From positions 140,510-204,509 of the forward strand of contig NZ_JAMJPL010000008.1 of NCBI RefSeq assembly GCF_023555055.1: a DNA stretch of 64,000 nucleotides, in the 5' to 3' direction. Of the stretch, positions 24,648-32,467 are shown piece after piece. The notes under the pieces were generated by a model, which was not told where the DNA came from, did not search any database, and worked only from the letters and a program-made list of their open reading frames with translations. The translations under genes and the position numbers were made by a program. Source of the stretch: Marinobacter sp. ATCH36. GTDB taxonomy: Bacteria > Pseudomonadota > Gammaproteobacteria > Pseudomonadales > Oleiphilaceae. Positions within the stretch are counted from its first letter, which is position 1; each line of letters opens with the position of its first letter.

Positions 24648-26018
24648 TCAAGAACTGCTACCCTGCCGGACAAATGCGAAGTCCGCAAGCGACAGTTCAT
24701 CAAATTTCCGACGATCCACCTTCAGGTAGGCCGTTTCTGCCTCTTCCAGGATGACCACGTCCTGCACCCCGGGAAGCCTTCTCAGTGCATCGTCAATATC
24801 ATCGAACTGGCTGTGTGCCACAGCATGCAACTGTACCACGAAACTGGCGGTATAACCCGGGCTCGGCATGGTCAGCGCCACTGCCAGCCAGAGTAGCAAC
24901 ACGATCACCATAAACCACAGCACCCCTTGCAGCCCGAGCTGCTCCAGAAGAAGCCCACCCAAGGCGCCGCCCAGAAACGCGCCGAAGAACTGGGATGTGG
25001 AATAAACCCCCATGGCCGTGCCTTTCGCCGCCGCAGGCGACTCCTTGCTCACCAGTGATGGCAAGCTGGCCTCCAGCAGGTTAAACGCCATAAAGAAGAA
25101 GAACAGCACGGCCCAGGCAACCGGCAGGCTAGTGGATACCCCATCGATGGCGGCGGTTGAAATGGCCAGCAAAGCAATGGCGCCACAAAGAACCGGTTTC
25201 ATGCTGCGTTTTTTTTCGCCAATGATGATAAACGGCACCATGGCGAAGAAAGACGTGACCATGACCGTCAGGTAAAACCACCAATGGGACGATGAAGGCA
25301 GGCCCAGCTCATCCTGAAGCAACGTTGGGAATACCAGGAAGATGGCAGTCAGCACCAGGTGCAGGGCGAAAATACCGAAATCGAGCCGTAGCAGTCGTCT
25401 GTCCGAGATCACTTTGCCAAGCATCGCCCGTGCCGGATGGGTATCGGCGCTGGACTTATGCTCATGAGGCGTCGGCACCAGGCGATGGACAATCGCCATA
25501 GCCACCAGGGCCAGAGCTGCGGTGGTATAGAAGATACCGGACAGGCCGAATGCCGAACCCAGTAAAGGCCCTATTACCAAAGACACGGAAAAGGACAGGC
25601 CGATGGATATGCCCACAGTGGCCATGGCCTTGGTCCGCTCCTCCTCGCGGGTCAGGTCACTGAGCAGCGCCATCAGCACACTGGCAATAGCACCCGCTCC
25701 CTGAAGAATCCGACCTACGATTACAACGTATATGGAGTCGGTAGAAGCTGCCAGCAAGCTACCAGCAGCGAAGAGGACCAGTCCGATATAGATCATCCGC
25801 TTGCGGCCAACACGATCCGACAGCATACCGAACGGAATCTGCAGCAGTGCCTGGCTCAGGCCATAAGCGCCAATGGCGAGACCGATCAGGGCAGGAGTGG
25901 CACCTTTCAAGTCACTACCGAGAAGGACAAACACGGGCATGACCATGAAGAGCCCGAGCATTCTCATGGCATACACGGATGCCAGTGCTGCAACGGAGCG
26001 TCTTTCCAGTGAATTCAT
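24648..26018 (-). CDS. MFS transporter, YajR-like, with C-terminal YAM-type domain
   Basis: A 456-residue, 12-helix major-facilitator protein; the substrate is unknown. The MFS signature GMLSDRVGRKRM is in the loop after helix 2. After the last helix an extra cytoplasmic domain of about 65 residues (SFVVQLHAVAHSQFDDIDDA onward) resembles the ferredoxin-like YAM domain of YajR. I chose the ATG at 26018 (MNSLERRSVAALASVYAMRM). The longer frame adds 77 residues lacking MFS character and runs into the uvrA start. It is divergent from uvrA and upstream of ssb. Confidence 0.88.
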   Translation of the reverse strand: MNSLERRSVAALASVYAMRMLGLFMVMPVFVLLGSDLKGATPALIGLAIGAYGLSQALLQIPFGMLSDRVGRKRMIYIGLVLFAAGSLLAASTDSIYVVIVGRILQGAGAIASVLMALLSDLTREEERTKAMATVGISIGLSFSVSLVIGPLLGSAFGLSGIFYTTAALALVAMAIVHRLVPTPHEHKSSADTHPARAMLGKVISDRRLLRLDFGIFALHLVLTAIFLVFPTLLQDELGLPSSSHWWFYLTVMVTSFFAMVPFIIIGEKKRSMKPVLCGAIALLAISTAAIDGVSTSLPVAWAVLFFFFMAFNLLEASLPSLVSKESPAAAKGTAMGVYSTSQFFGAFLGGALGGLLLEQLGLQGVLWFMVIVLLLWLAVALTMPSPGYTASFVVQLHAVAHSQFDDIDDALRRLPGVQDVVILEEAETAYLKVDRRKFDELSLADFAFVRQGSSS

Positions 26019-26213
26019 GGGGCGCCTGACCTGATAAGGGTTCCGGAAACATGGGTTCGGAAGGGGAGCCTGCCCTTCGCAAAATCGCTGCGCATTGTAA
26101 CAGATGCTACACAGGCAAGGCATATTGCATTCGAGTGCATTTAAGCGTCTCAGCCTTGGCCGGCCGGGGGCCAAACGCGGTATAATTTTCGTTTTTTCCG
26201 ATAGTGAGGTGTT

Positions 26214-29039
26214 ATGGACCATATCCAGATCAAAGGGGCACGTACCCACAATCTGAAAAACATTGACCTGGATATGCCGAGGGACAAGCTGATCGTAATC
26301 ACCGGCCTGTCCGGTTCCGGAAAGTCATCCCTGGCGTTCGACACGCTCTATGCCGAAGGACAGCGACGTTACGTCGAATCCCTGTCTACCTACGCAAGGC
26401 AGTTCCTGTCGATGATGGAAAAGCCGGATGTGGACCACATCGAGGGGCTGTCACCGGCCATTTCCATAGAACAGAAGAGTACGTCCCACAATCCTCGCTC
26501 CACCGTCGGCACCATTACCGAAATATACGACTATCTGCGTCTGCTGTTTGCCCGCGCCGGCGAGCCCCGCTGTCCGGACCATGACCTGCCACTGGAAGCG
26601 AAAACCGTCAGCCAGATGGTAGATCAGGTGCTTGCCATGCCAGAGGACAGCAAGCTGATGATCCTTGCACCGGTTATCCGGGATCGCAAAGGCGAGCACC
26701 TCAATGTCATCGACACCATGCGCAGCCAGGGCTTTATCCGCTTGCGGGTGGATGGCCGGGTTTACGATATCGACGACGTTCCTACCCTGGATAAGAAACG
26801 CAAACACCAGATCGATGTGGTTGTCGACCGTTTCAAGGTCAAGCCGGGGCTGGAGCAGCGGCTTGCGGAGAGTTTTGAAACTGCGCTCGGGTTGGCAGAT
26901 GGCATCGCCCTGGTTGCGCCCATGGATAACGAGGGTGAAGAACACACCTTTTCGGCCCGTTATGCCTGCACCCAGTGTGGCTATGCCATCAGCGAACTGG
27001 AGCCCCGGCTCTTCTCGTTCAACAACCCCGCCGGCGCCTGCCCCACCTGTGATGGCCTGGGCGTGAAACAATTCTTTGATGCCGAGAAAATTGTCCAGCA
27101 CCCCGAAGCCACCCTGGCTGAGGGTGCCATCAAGGGCTGGGACCGCCGGGCGGTGTATTATTTCCAGATGCTTAGCAGTGTTGCCGAACACTACGACGTC
27201 GACATGGACACCCCATGGGACGACCTGCCAGACGACTTTCGCCAGGCATTGCTTTATGGCTCCGGAACCGAAGACATTCCGTTCCGATATGTGAACTCCC
27301 GCGGTCACATCATGGAAAAGGCACATCCCTTTGAGGGCATACTGCCCAACCTTGAGCGGCGCTACCGGGAAACAGAATCACAGAGCATGCGGGAGGAGCT
27401 GGCACGCAACCTCAGTACACAACCCTGTAAAGACTGCGGTGGCTCGCGGTTGCGGCGCAGTGCCCGGCATGTGTTTATTGAGAAGAACAACATCTCCGAT
27501 GTGACTCATATGCCCGTGGGTGACGCCCACCACTATTTCGGGAAGCTTGCTCTGCCTGGTCGCAAGGGCGAAATAGCCGAGAAGATCCTCAAAGAGGTTC
27601 GCCAGAGACTTCAGTTCCTCGTTAATGTTGGCCTGGAATACCTGACCCTCGAACGCAGCGCCGACACCCTCTCCGGCGGCGAAGCCCAGCGTATCCGGCT
27701 CGCCAGCCAGATTGGCGCCGGCCTTGTGGGCGTCATGTATATTCTCGACGAGCCCTCCATTGGCCTACACCAGCGCGACAATGATCGCCTGCTCGCCACC
27801 CTGTTCCACCTCCGGGATCTGGGCAATACCGTCATAGTGGTGGAGCATGATGAAGATGCCATTCGGGCGGCAGACCATGTCATCGACATCGGCCCCGGCG
27901 CTGGCGTTCATGGTGGCCATATCATTGCCCAGGGCACTCCAGAGGATATCATTGCCTCCGAGGCGTCTCTTACCGGGCAATATCTGTGTGGCAAAAAAGA
28001 GATCGCTATCCCCGAGACACGCCACACCAGCAATGGCAAAAGCCTGGTACTCAAGGGCGCAACCGGTAACAACCTGCGCGGAGTAACGCTGACCTTGCCT
28101 TTAGGCGTAATGACCTGCGTTACAGGTGTATCCGGCTCCGGCAAGTCCACCCTGATCAACAGCACGCTGTATCCCGTTTGTGCAGCAAAGCTTAATAAGG
28201 CCACGAGCTTGACTCACGCGCCCTATGAATCCCTGAAAGGCCTGGACCAGCTCGATAAGGTTATCGACATTGACCAGAGCCCCATTGGCCGCACGCCACG
28301 TTCGAACCCCGCCACCTACACCGGCCTGTTCACGCCGATCCGCGAGCTGTTCGCCGGCACCCAGGAAGCCCGCTCCCGCGGCTACAAACCCGGACGGTTC
28401 AGCTTTAACGTCAAAGGCGGGCGCTGCGAGGCCTGCCAGGGCGACGGCGTAATAAAAGTGGAGATGCATTTTCTGCCGGATGTATACGTCCCCTGTGACG
28501 TCTGTAAGGGTAAACGCTATAACCGGGAAACCCTCGAGGTTCGCTACAAGGGCAAGAGCATACACGAAGTGCTTGCGATGACAGTCGAGGAAGCTCGTGA
28601 GTTTTTCGACCCGGTCCCCTTCCTGGCTCGCAAGTTACAAACACTGATCGACGTTGGCCTGTCTTACATTCGCCTGGGTCAGAGTGCCGTAACGCTGTCC
28701 GGTGGCGAAGCCCAACGGGTGAAGCTGGCGAAGGAGTTATCCAAGCGCGATACCGGGCAAACTCTTTACATTCTCGACGAGCCCACCACCGGCCTGCACT
28801 TTTACGATATCCAACAACTGCTGACAGTTCTGCAGAGACTGCGGGACCACGGCAACACCATTGTGGTCATCGAACATAACTTGGATGTGATCAAGACGGC
28901 GGACTGGATTATCGATCTTGGGCCCGAAGGGGGTTCTGGTGGCGGCATGATTGTCGCGGAAGGCACGCCGGAAGAGGTGGCAGTGGTTGAGGGCTCGCAT
29001 ACCGGGCGGTATCTGAAAGGGGTTTTCGCCGGGAAATAA
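26214..29039 (+). CDS. uvrA: Excinuclease ABC subunit A
   Basis: The 941-residue damage-recognition ATPase of nucleotide excision repair. Two ABC modules are visible: Walker A GLSGSGKSS near 31-39 and GVSGSGKST in the second half, signatures LSGGEAQRIRLA and LSGGEAQRVKLA, and two zinc modules (CTQCGY with CPTCDG, and CEACQGDG with CDVCKGKR). GAGGTG lies just before the ATG. A TATAAT box at 26181-26186 is a likely -10, but no good -35 at normal spacing is seen. No LexA-type CTGT-N8-ACAG box is present upstream, so SOS control is not supported here. Confidence 0.99.
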   Translation: MDHIQIKGARTHNLKNIDLDMPRDKLIVITGLSGSGKSSLAFDTLYAEGQRRYVESLSTYARQFLSMMEKPDVDHIEGLSPAISIEQKSTSHNPRSTVGTITEIYDYLRLLFARAGEPRCPDHDLPLEAKTVSQMVDQVLAMPEDSKLMILAPVIRDRKGEHLNVIDTMRSQGFIRLRVDGRVYDIDDVPTLDKKRKHQIDVVVDRFKVKPGLEQRLAESFETALGLADGIALVAPMDNEGEEHTFSARYACTQCGYAISELEPRLFSFNNPAGACPTCDGLGVKQFFDAEKIVQHPEATLAEGAIKGWDRRAVYYFQMLSSVAEHYDVDMDTPWDDLPDDFRQALLYGSGTEDIPFRYVNSRGHIMEKAHPFEGILPNLERRYRETESQSMREELARNLSTQPCKDCGGSRLRRSARHVFIEKNNISDVTHMPVGDAHHYFGKLALPGRKGEIAEKILKEVRQRLQFLVNVGLEYLTLERSADTLSGGEAQRIRLASQIGAGLVGVMYILDEPSIGLHQRDNDRLLATLFHLRDLGNTVIVVEHDEDAIRAADHVIDIGPGAGVHGGHIIAQGTPEDIIASEASLTGQYLCGKKEIAIPETRHTSNGKSLVLKGATGNNLRGVTLTLPLGVMTCVTGVSGSGKSTLINSTLYPVCAAKLNKATSLTHAPYESLKGLDQLDKVIDIDQSPIGRTPRSNPATYTGLFTPIRELFAGTQEARSRGYKPGRFSFNVKGGRCEACQGDGVIKVEMHFLPDVYVPCDVCKGKRYNRETLEVRYKGKSIHEVLAMTVEEAREFFDPVPFLARKLQTLIDVGLSYIRLGQSAVTLSGGEAQRVKLAKELSKRDTGQTLYILDEPTTGLHFYDIQQLLTVLQRLRDHGNTIVVIEHNLDVIKTADWIIDLGPEGGSGGGMIVAEGTPEEVAVVEGSHTGRYLKGVFAGK

Positions 29040-29260
29040 ATAACGGATTAGCCACGGACGACGCAGACAAACACGGACGAAACAGCGAAAGGCGTATTAC
29101 TAAGGCCAGAACGGCCAGGGGATGGGGGTAAGTTTTCTGGAGGAAAAAGGTGTCTGAGCGAAGCGAGTTCTTTTTCTGAAGAAAAATTACCCCCAGCCCC
29201 TGGCCAAGCACCAATGACCAAGCACCAAACCACAAATCACCGAACTCGAAAGTCAGACAT
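29040..29260. other. Convergent uvrA-rplQ intergenic region with repeat-like DNA
   Basis: No gene. The first part contains GCCACGGACGACGCAGACA-like text followed by a related ACACGGACGA, typical of degenerate intergenic repeats. The centre (29113-29205) is a long imperfect inverted repeat. Then CCAAGCACCAA occurs twice, 14 bases apart (29204-29227). These elements are non-coding and probably interspersed in the genome. Confidence 0.55.
29113..29205. repeat. Long imperfect inverted repeat, REP/MITE-like
   Basis: The outer arms GGCCAGGGG-A-TGGGGGTAA-G-TTTTC and its complement (GAAAAATTACCCCC-AGCCCCTGGCC) match over about 25 bases with two mismatches. They enclose about 40 bases holding the small palindrome GAGCGAAGCGAG. 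No coding potential is seen. It looks like an interspersed hairpin element, and its copy number must be checked genome-wide. Confidence 0.6.
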
Positions 29261-29294
29261 AAAAAAACCGGAGCGATCAGGCTCCGGTTTTTTT
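29261..29294. terminator. Bidirectional terminator between uvrA and rplQ
   Basis: The stem CCGGAGC-GATCAG-GCTCCGG (29268-29287) has seven A residues before it and seven T residues after it, so it forms a good intrinsic terminator on both strands. It ends uvrA on plus and the alpha operon on minus. Confidence 0.95.
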
Positions 29295-29311
29295 ATGACT
29301 CGGCGAGGAGA

Positions 29312-29710
29312 TTAATCTTCGCTTTCGTCAACTTCTTCTGCTTCGATGTCCAACGGACGACCGACCAGCTCTACGAATGCCATCGGGGCATTGTCGCCAG
29401 CGCGGAAGCCACACTTCAGAATACGAAGGTAACCACCCGGACGCTCGTTGTAACGGGGGCCAAGCTCGTTGAACAGCTTGGCAACCGCCGCATCGTCACG
29501 CAGGCGTGAGAACGCCAGCCGACGATTTGCAACCGAATCATTCTTTGCGAGCGTGATCAAAGGCTCAGCTACCCGGCGAAGTTCCTTCGCCTTGGGGAGC
29601 GTTGTTTTGATCAGCTCGTGATCAACCAGCGACGCAGCCATGTTGCGAAACATGGCCTTGCGATGCGCGCTGGTCCTGCTGAACTTACGACCACTCTTAC
29701 GATGACGCAT
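29312..29710 (-). CDS. rplQ: 50S ribosomal protein L17
   Basis: The 132-residue 50S protein near the peptide exit tunnel. The start MRHRKSGRKFSRTSAHRKAM and the segment YLRILKCGFRAGDNAPMA are typical of the family. An acidic tail (IEAEEVDESED) follows. It is the last gene of the alpha operon, 33 bases after rpoA, and is followed by the bidirectional terminator. Confidence 0.98.
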   Translation of the reverse strand: MRHRKSGRKFSRTSAHRKAMFRNMAASLVDHELIKTTLPKAKELRRVAEPLITLAKNDSVANRRLAFSRLRDDAAVAKLFNELGPRYNERPGGYLRILKCGFRAGDNAPMAFVELVGRPLDIEAEEVDESED

Positions 29711-29743
29711 TGCTCTGATTCCTTACCTTAAACTAATCGGCGA

Positions 29744-30748
29744 TTAACCGCCCAGTACCCGGTCGTCGCCACGAAGGCTAGCCGGCGGCCAGTTATCAAG
29801 ACGCATACCCAGTGACAGACCACGGGACGCGAGCACGTCCTTGATCTCGGTAAGCGACTTTTTACCAAGGTTAGGCGTCTTCAGCAGCTCAACTTCTGTG
29901 CGCTGGATCAGATCGCCGATGTAGTAAATATTTTCAGCCTTCAAGCAGTTAGCTGAACGCACTGTCAATTCCAGATCATCAACCGGGCGCAGGAGAATAG
30001 GATCGATTTCTTCCTCTTCCTCAACACGCTCAGGCTCTTTCTCATGATCGAAATCAACAAACACAGCCAGTTGCTGCTGGAGAATGGTTGCGGCCCGGCG
30101 AATCGCTTCTTCCGGATCGATAGTACCATTGGTTTCCAGGTCAATAACCAGCTTGTCCAGATCCGTACGCTGCTCTACCCGCGCGCTTTCCACGGCATAG
30201 GCAACACGACGAACCGGGCTGAAAGTTGCGTCCAGTTGCAGGCGTCCAATGGCGCGAGTCTCGTCCTCGTCCAGACCCCGCTGATCGGCCGGCTCATAGC
30301 CGCGACCACGGACAACCTTCAGACGCATGTTAACTTCACCGTTGGCACTCAGGTGACAGATAACATGTTCCGGGTTGGTGATCTCGACATCGTGATCCAG
30401 CTTGATATCACCGGCAGTGACAACGCCCGGGCCTTTCTTGCTGAGTGTTACCTCAGCATCGTCCCGGCCGCCCATTTTCACGGCCACGCCCTTGAGATTC
30501 AGTAGAATCTCGATGACGTCTTCCTGAACACCTTCGATCGCGCTGTACTCATGCAGAACGCCGTCAATCTGTGCTTCGGTAATGGCACAGCCCGGCATTG
30601 AGGACAAGAGTATACGACGCAGTGCGCTGCCCAGAGTGTGCCCGAAACCTCTTTCCAGAGGCTCCAGTGTCACCTTGGCGCGCATGGCGCTTGATTCTTT
30701 CACGTCAATGGTACGAGGTGTCAATAACTCATGTACTGAACGCTGCAT
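29744..30748 (-). CDS. rpoA: RNA polymerase alpha subunit
   Basis: The 334-residue alpha subunit of RNA polymerase. The N-terminal assembly domain (about 1-235) shows LEPLERGFGHTLGSALRRIL. A linker of EKEPERVEEEEE type leads to the C-terminal domain (about 250-325) with VRSANCLKAENI and the helix-hairpin-helix LLKTPNLGKKSLTEIKDVL that contacts UP elements and activators. It lies between rpsD and rplQ in the alpha operon. Confidence 0.99.
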   Translation of the reverse strand: MQRSVHELLTPRTIDVKESSAMRAKVTLEPLERGFGHTLGSALRRILLSSMPGCAITEAQIDGVLHEYSAIEGVQEDVIEILLNLKGVAVKMGGRDDAEVTLSKKGPGVVTAGDIKLDHDVEITNPEHVICHLSANGEVNMRLKVVRGRGYEPADQRGLDEDETRAIGRLQLDATFSPVRRVAYAVESARVEQRTDLDKLVIDLETNGTIDPEEAIRRAATILQQQLAVFVDFDHEKEPERVEEEEEIDPILLRPVDDLELTVRSANCLKAENIYYIGDLIQRTEVELLKTPNLGKKSLTEIKDVLASRGLSLGMRLDNWPPASLRGDDRVLGG

Positions 30749-30783
30749 AGACGCCCCTAATTGCTCTCGTTGCTAACTGGGCT

Positions 30784-31404
30784 TTACTTGGAGTAAAGCT
30801 CGACGATGAGGTTCTCGTTGATGTCGGCCGACAATTCAGTGCGCTCGGGCACTGACCTGTAAACGCCGGACATCTTGCTGGCGTCGACCTCTACCCAGCT
30901 TACCGGTGAACGGCTGGAAGACAGATCCAGCGCGCCTTTGACGCGAAGCTGGTTTTTTGCCTTCTCACGCACACTCACAACATCGCCTGGCTTAACCTGA
31001 TAAGACGGAATATTTACCAGCTTATCGTTAACCAGAATCGCTTTGTGAGAAACGAGCTGACGGGACTCAGCACGGGTAGAACCAAAACCCATGCGATATA
31101 CAACGTTATCAAGACGGCCTTCCAGCAGCTGCAACAGGTTCTCACCAGTTGCGCCTTTGCCGCGGGCGGCCTCTTTGTAATAGTTGCGGAATTGCTTTTC
31201 CAGTACGCCGTAGATACGACGGACCTTCTGCTTTTCACGAAGCTGCACGCCATACTCGGACAGACGGCTGCGACGCGCGCCGTGCATACCTGGCGGAGTC
31301 TCAATGTTGCACTTTGAATCGAGCGCGCGAACACCGCTCTTCAGAAAAAGATCTGTCCCTTCACGACGAGACAGCTTGCACTTCGGGCCTATATAACGAG
31401 CCAT
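30784..31404 (-). CDS. rpsD: 30S ribosomal protein S4
   Basis: The 206-residue primary 16S rRNA-binding protein of the 30S body. It is nearly colinear with E. coli S4 (MARYIGPKCKLSRREGTDLF, then an S4 RNA-binding domain with GATGENLLQLLEGRLDNVVY near 90-110). In enteric bacteria S4 represses translation of the alpha operon at the rpsM leader. It is placed between rpsK and rpoA as usual. Confidence 0.98.
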   Translation of the reverse strand: MARYIGPKCKLSRREGTDLFLKSGVRALDSKCNIETPPGMHGARRSRLSEYGVQLREKQKVRRIYGVLEKQFRNYYKEAARGKGATGENLLQLLEGRLDNVVYRMGFGSTRAESRQLVSHKAILVNDKLVNIPSYQVKPGDVVSVREKAKNQLRVKGALDLSSSRSPVSWVEVDASKMSGVYRSVPERTELSADINENLIVELYSK

Positions 31405-31422
31405 AATTCACTGTCTCCTGTG

Positions 31423-31812
31423 TTAGACGCGGCGCTTTTTGGGCGGACGACAACCGTTATGGGGAATCGGCGTCACATCAGTGATGTTGGTGATCTTGTA
31501 CCCGCAGCCGTTAAGCGCGCGTACAGCGGATTCACGTCCGGGCCCCGGACCTTTAACCTCTACGTCCAGGTTTTTAAGGCCGTATTCAGCAGCCGCATTA
31601 CCGGCTCTTTCAGCTGCTACCTGCGCAGCAAAAGGTGTGCTCTTGCGTGACCCACGAAAACCGGAACCACCAGAAGTGGCCCAGGACAATACGTTGCCCT
31701 GACGGTCAGAAATGGTCACGATAGTGTTGTTGAAGGACGCGTGAATGTGCGCGACGCCATCAACAACCGTCTTTTTCACCTTTTTACGGGTACGTGTACC
31801 TGGCTTTGCCAT
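31423..31812 (-). CDS. rpsK: 30S ribosomal protein S11
   Basis: The 129-residue 30S platform protein that lines the mRNA exit region. Typical segments are GVAHIHASFNNTIVTISDRQ, GSGFRGSRKSTPFAAQ and the C-terminal PIPHNGCRPPKKRRV. It lies 13 bases after rpsM and 18 before rpsD in the alpha operon. Confidence 0.98.
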   Translation of the reverse strand: MAKPGTRTRKKVKKTVVDGVAHIHASFNNTIVTISDRQGNVLSWATSGGSGFRGSRKSTPFAAQVAAERAGNAAAEYGLKNLDVEVKGPGPGRESAVRALNGCGYKITNITDVTPIPHNGCRPPKKRRV

Positions 31813-31825
31813 GATTGCCTACCTG

Positions 31826-32182
31826 TTACTTACGAATAGGTTTGCGAGGACCTTTACGGGTGCGTGCGTTGGTCTTTGTGCGCTGGCCACGGACCGGAAG
31901 GCCATGACGATGACGCAGACCACGGTGACAACCGAGATCCTTCAAACGCTTAATGTTCATCTGAACTTCACGACGCAAATCGCCTTCAACGGCCAGCTTG
32001 CCTACTTCAGTACGAAGAGATTCAAGCTGCTCGTCGGACAGGTCCTTGACCTTGACGTCCGGCTTTACGCCGGTTGCATCGCAAAGCTTCTGAGCTGCTG
32101 TCCGGCCGACTCCAAAAATGTAAGTCAGCGAGATAACAGCATGTTTGTGATCGGGTATATTGACACCGGCTATACGTGCCAT
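31826..32182 (-). CDS. rpsM: 30S ribosomal protein S13
   Basis: The 118-residue 30S head protein that contacts tRNA and the 50S subunit. It begins MARIAGVNIPDHKHAVISLTYI and ends in the basic RGQRTKTNARTRKGPRKPIRK tail. The ATG at 32182 is chosen by family length; the open frame extends 31 codons further without family similarity. First gene of the alpha operon, preceded by a 141-base gap with a strong dyad. Confidence 0.97.
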   Translation of the reverse strand: MARIAGVNIPDHKHAVISLTYIFGVGRTAAQKLCDATGVKPDVKVKDLSDEQLESLRTEVGKLAVEGDLRREVQMNIKRLKDLGCHRGLRHRHGLPVRGQRTKTNARTRKGPRKPIRK

Positions 32183-32247
32183 CCAAATTACTCCGCGTTC
32201 AAAGCTTTGCTGTGTGAATTTTCCGCCACTATAAAAGGGCGCGAAAT

Positions 32248-32283
32248 AATAGCGCCTGACCCCACCTGAGGTCAAGCGCTATT
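32248..32283 (-). promoter_or_regulatory. Long dyad between rpmJ and rpsM (spc/alpha operon boundary)
   Basis: Two 14-base arms, AATAGCGC-C-TGACC and GGTCA-A-GCGCTATT, pair with one mismatch around an 8-base loop. On the transcript the second arm continues into an ATTATTT-like stretch, so it could be a partial terminator or processing site between the operons. It lies about 65 bases upstream of rpsM. It does not obviously resemble the S4-binding pseudoknot of E. coli. Confidence 0.55.
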
Positions 32284-32323
32284 GATCGTACCCTCTGCAA
32301 TGTCAGTGCTGAATCCCTAAGGA

Positions 32324-32437
32324 TTAACCCTGGCGCTGCTTGTGACGAGGCTCCGAGCAAATGACCCTTACCGAGCCATTGCGACGAATTACTTTGCAGT
32401 TACGGCAAATTTTCTTTACCGAAGCGCGTACTTTCAT
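32324..32437 (-). CDS. rpmJ: 50S ribosomal protein L36
   Basis: A 37-residue protein, too short for many gene callers: MKVRASVKKICRNCKVIRRN, ending EPRHKQRQG. Zinc ligands Cys11, Cys14, Cys27 and His32 are all present, so this is the zinc-binding (C+) form. GGAG lies about 9 bases upstream of the ATG. It follows secY by 30 bases, as the end of the spc operon. Confidence 0.97.
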   Translation of the reverse strand: MKVRASVKKICRNCKVIRRNGSVRVICSEPRHKQRQG

Positions 32438-32467
32438 TGTCGACTCCAGTTTTCAAGGGGAACGGCG

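Noticed and set aside
26019..26249. Extended N-terminus of the MFS gene up to 26249
   Set aside because: The extra 77 residues lack hydrophobic or family character and would overlap the uvrA start and its -10 box.
29041..29100. GCCACGGACGACGCAGACA-like text as a possible CRISPR or tandem repeat
   Set aside because: Only two degenerate partial copies occur, with no regular spacers.
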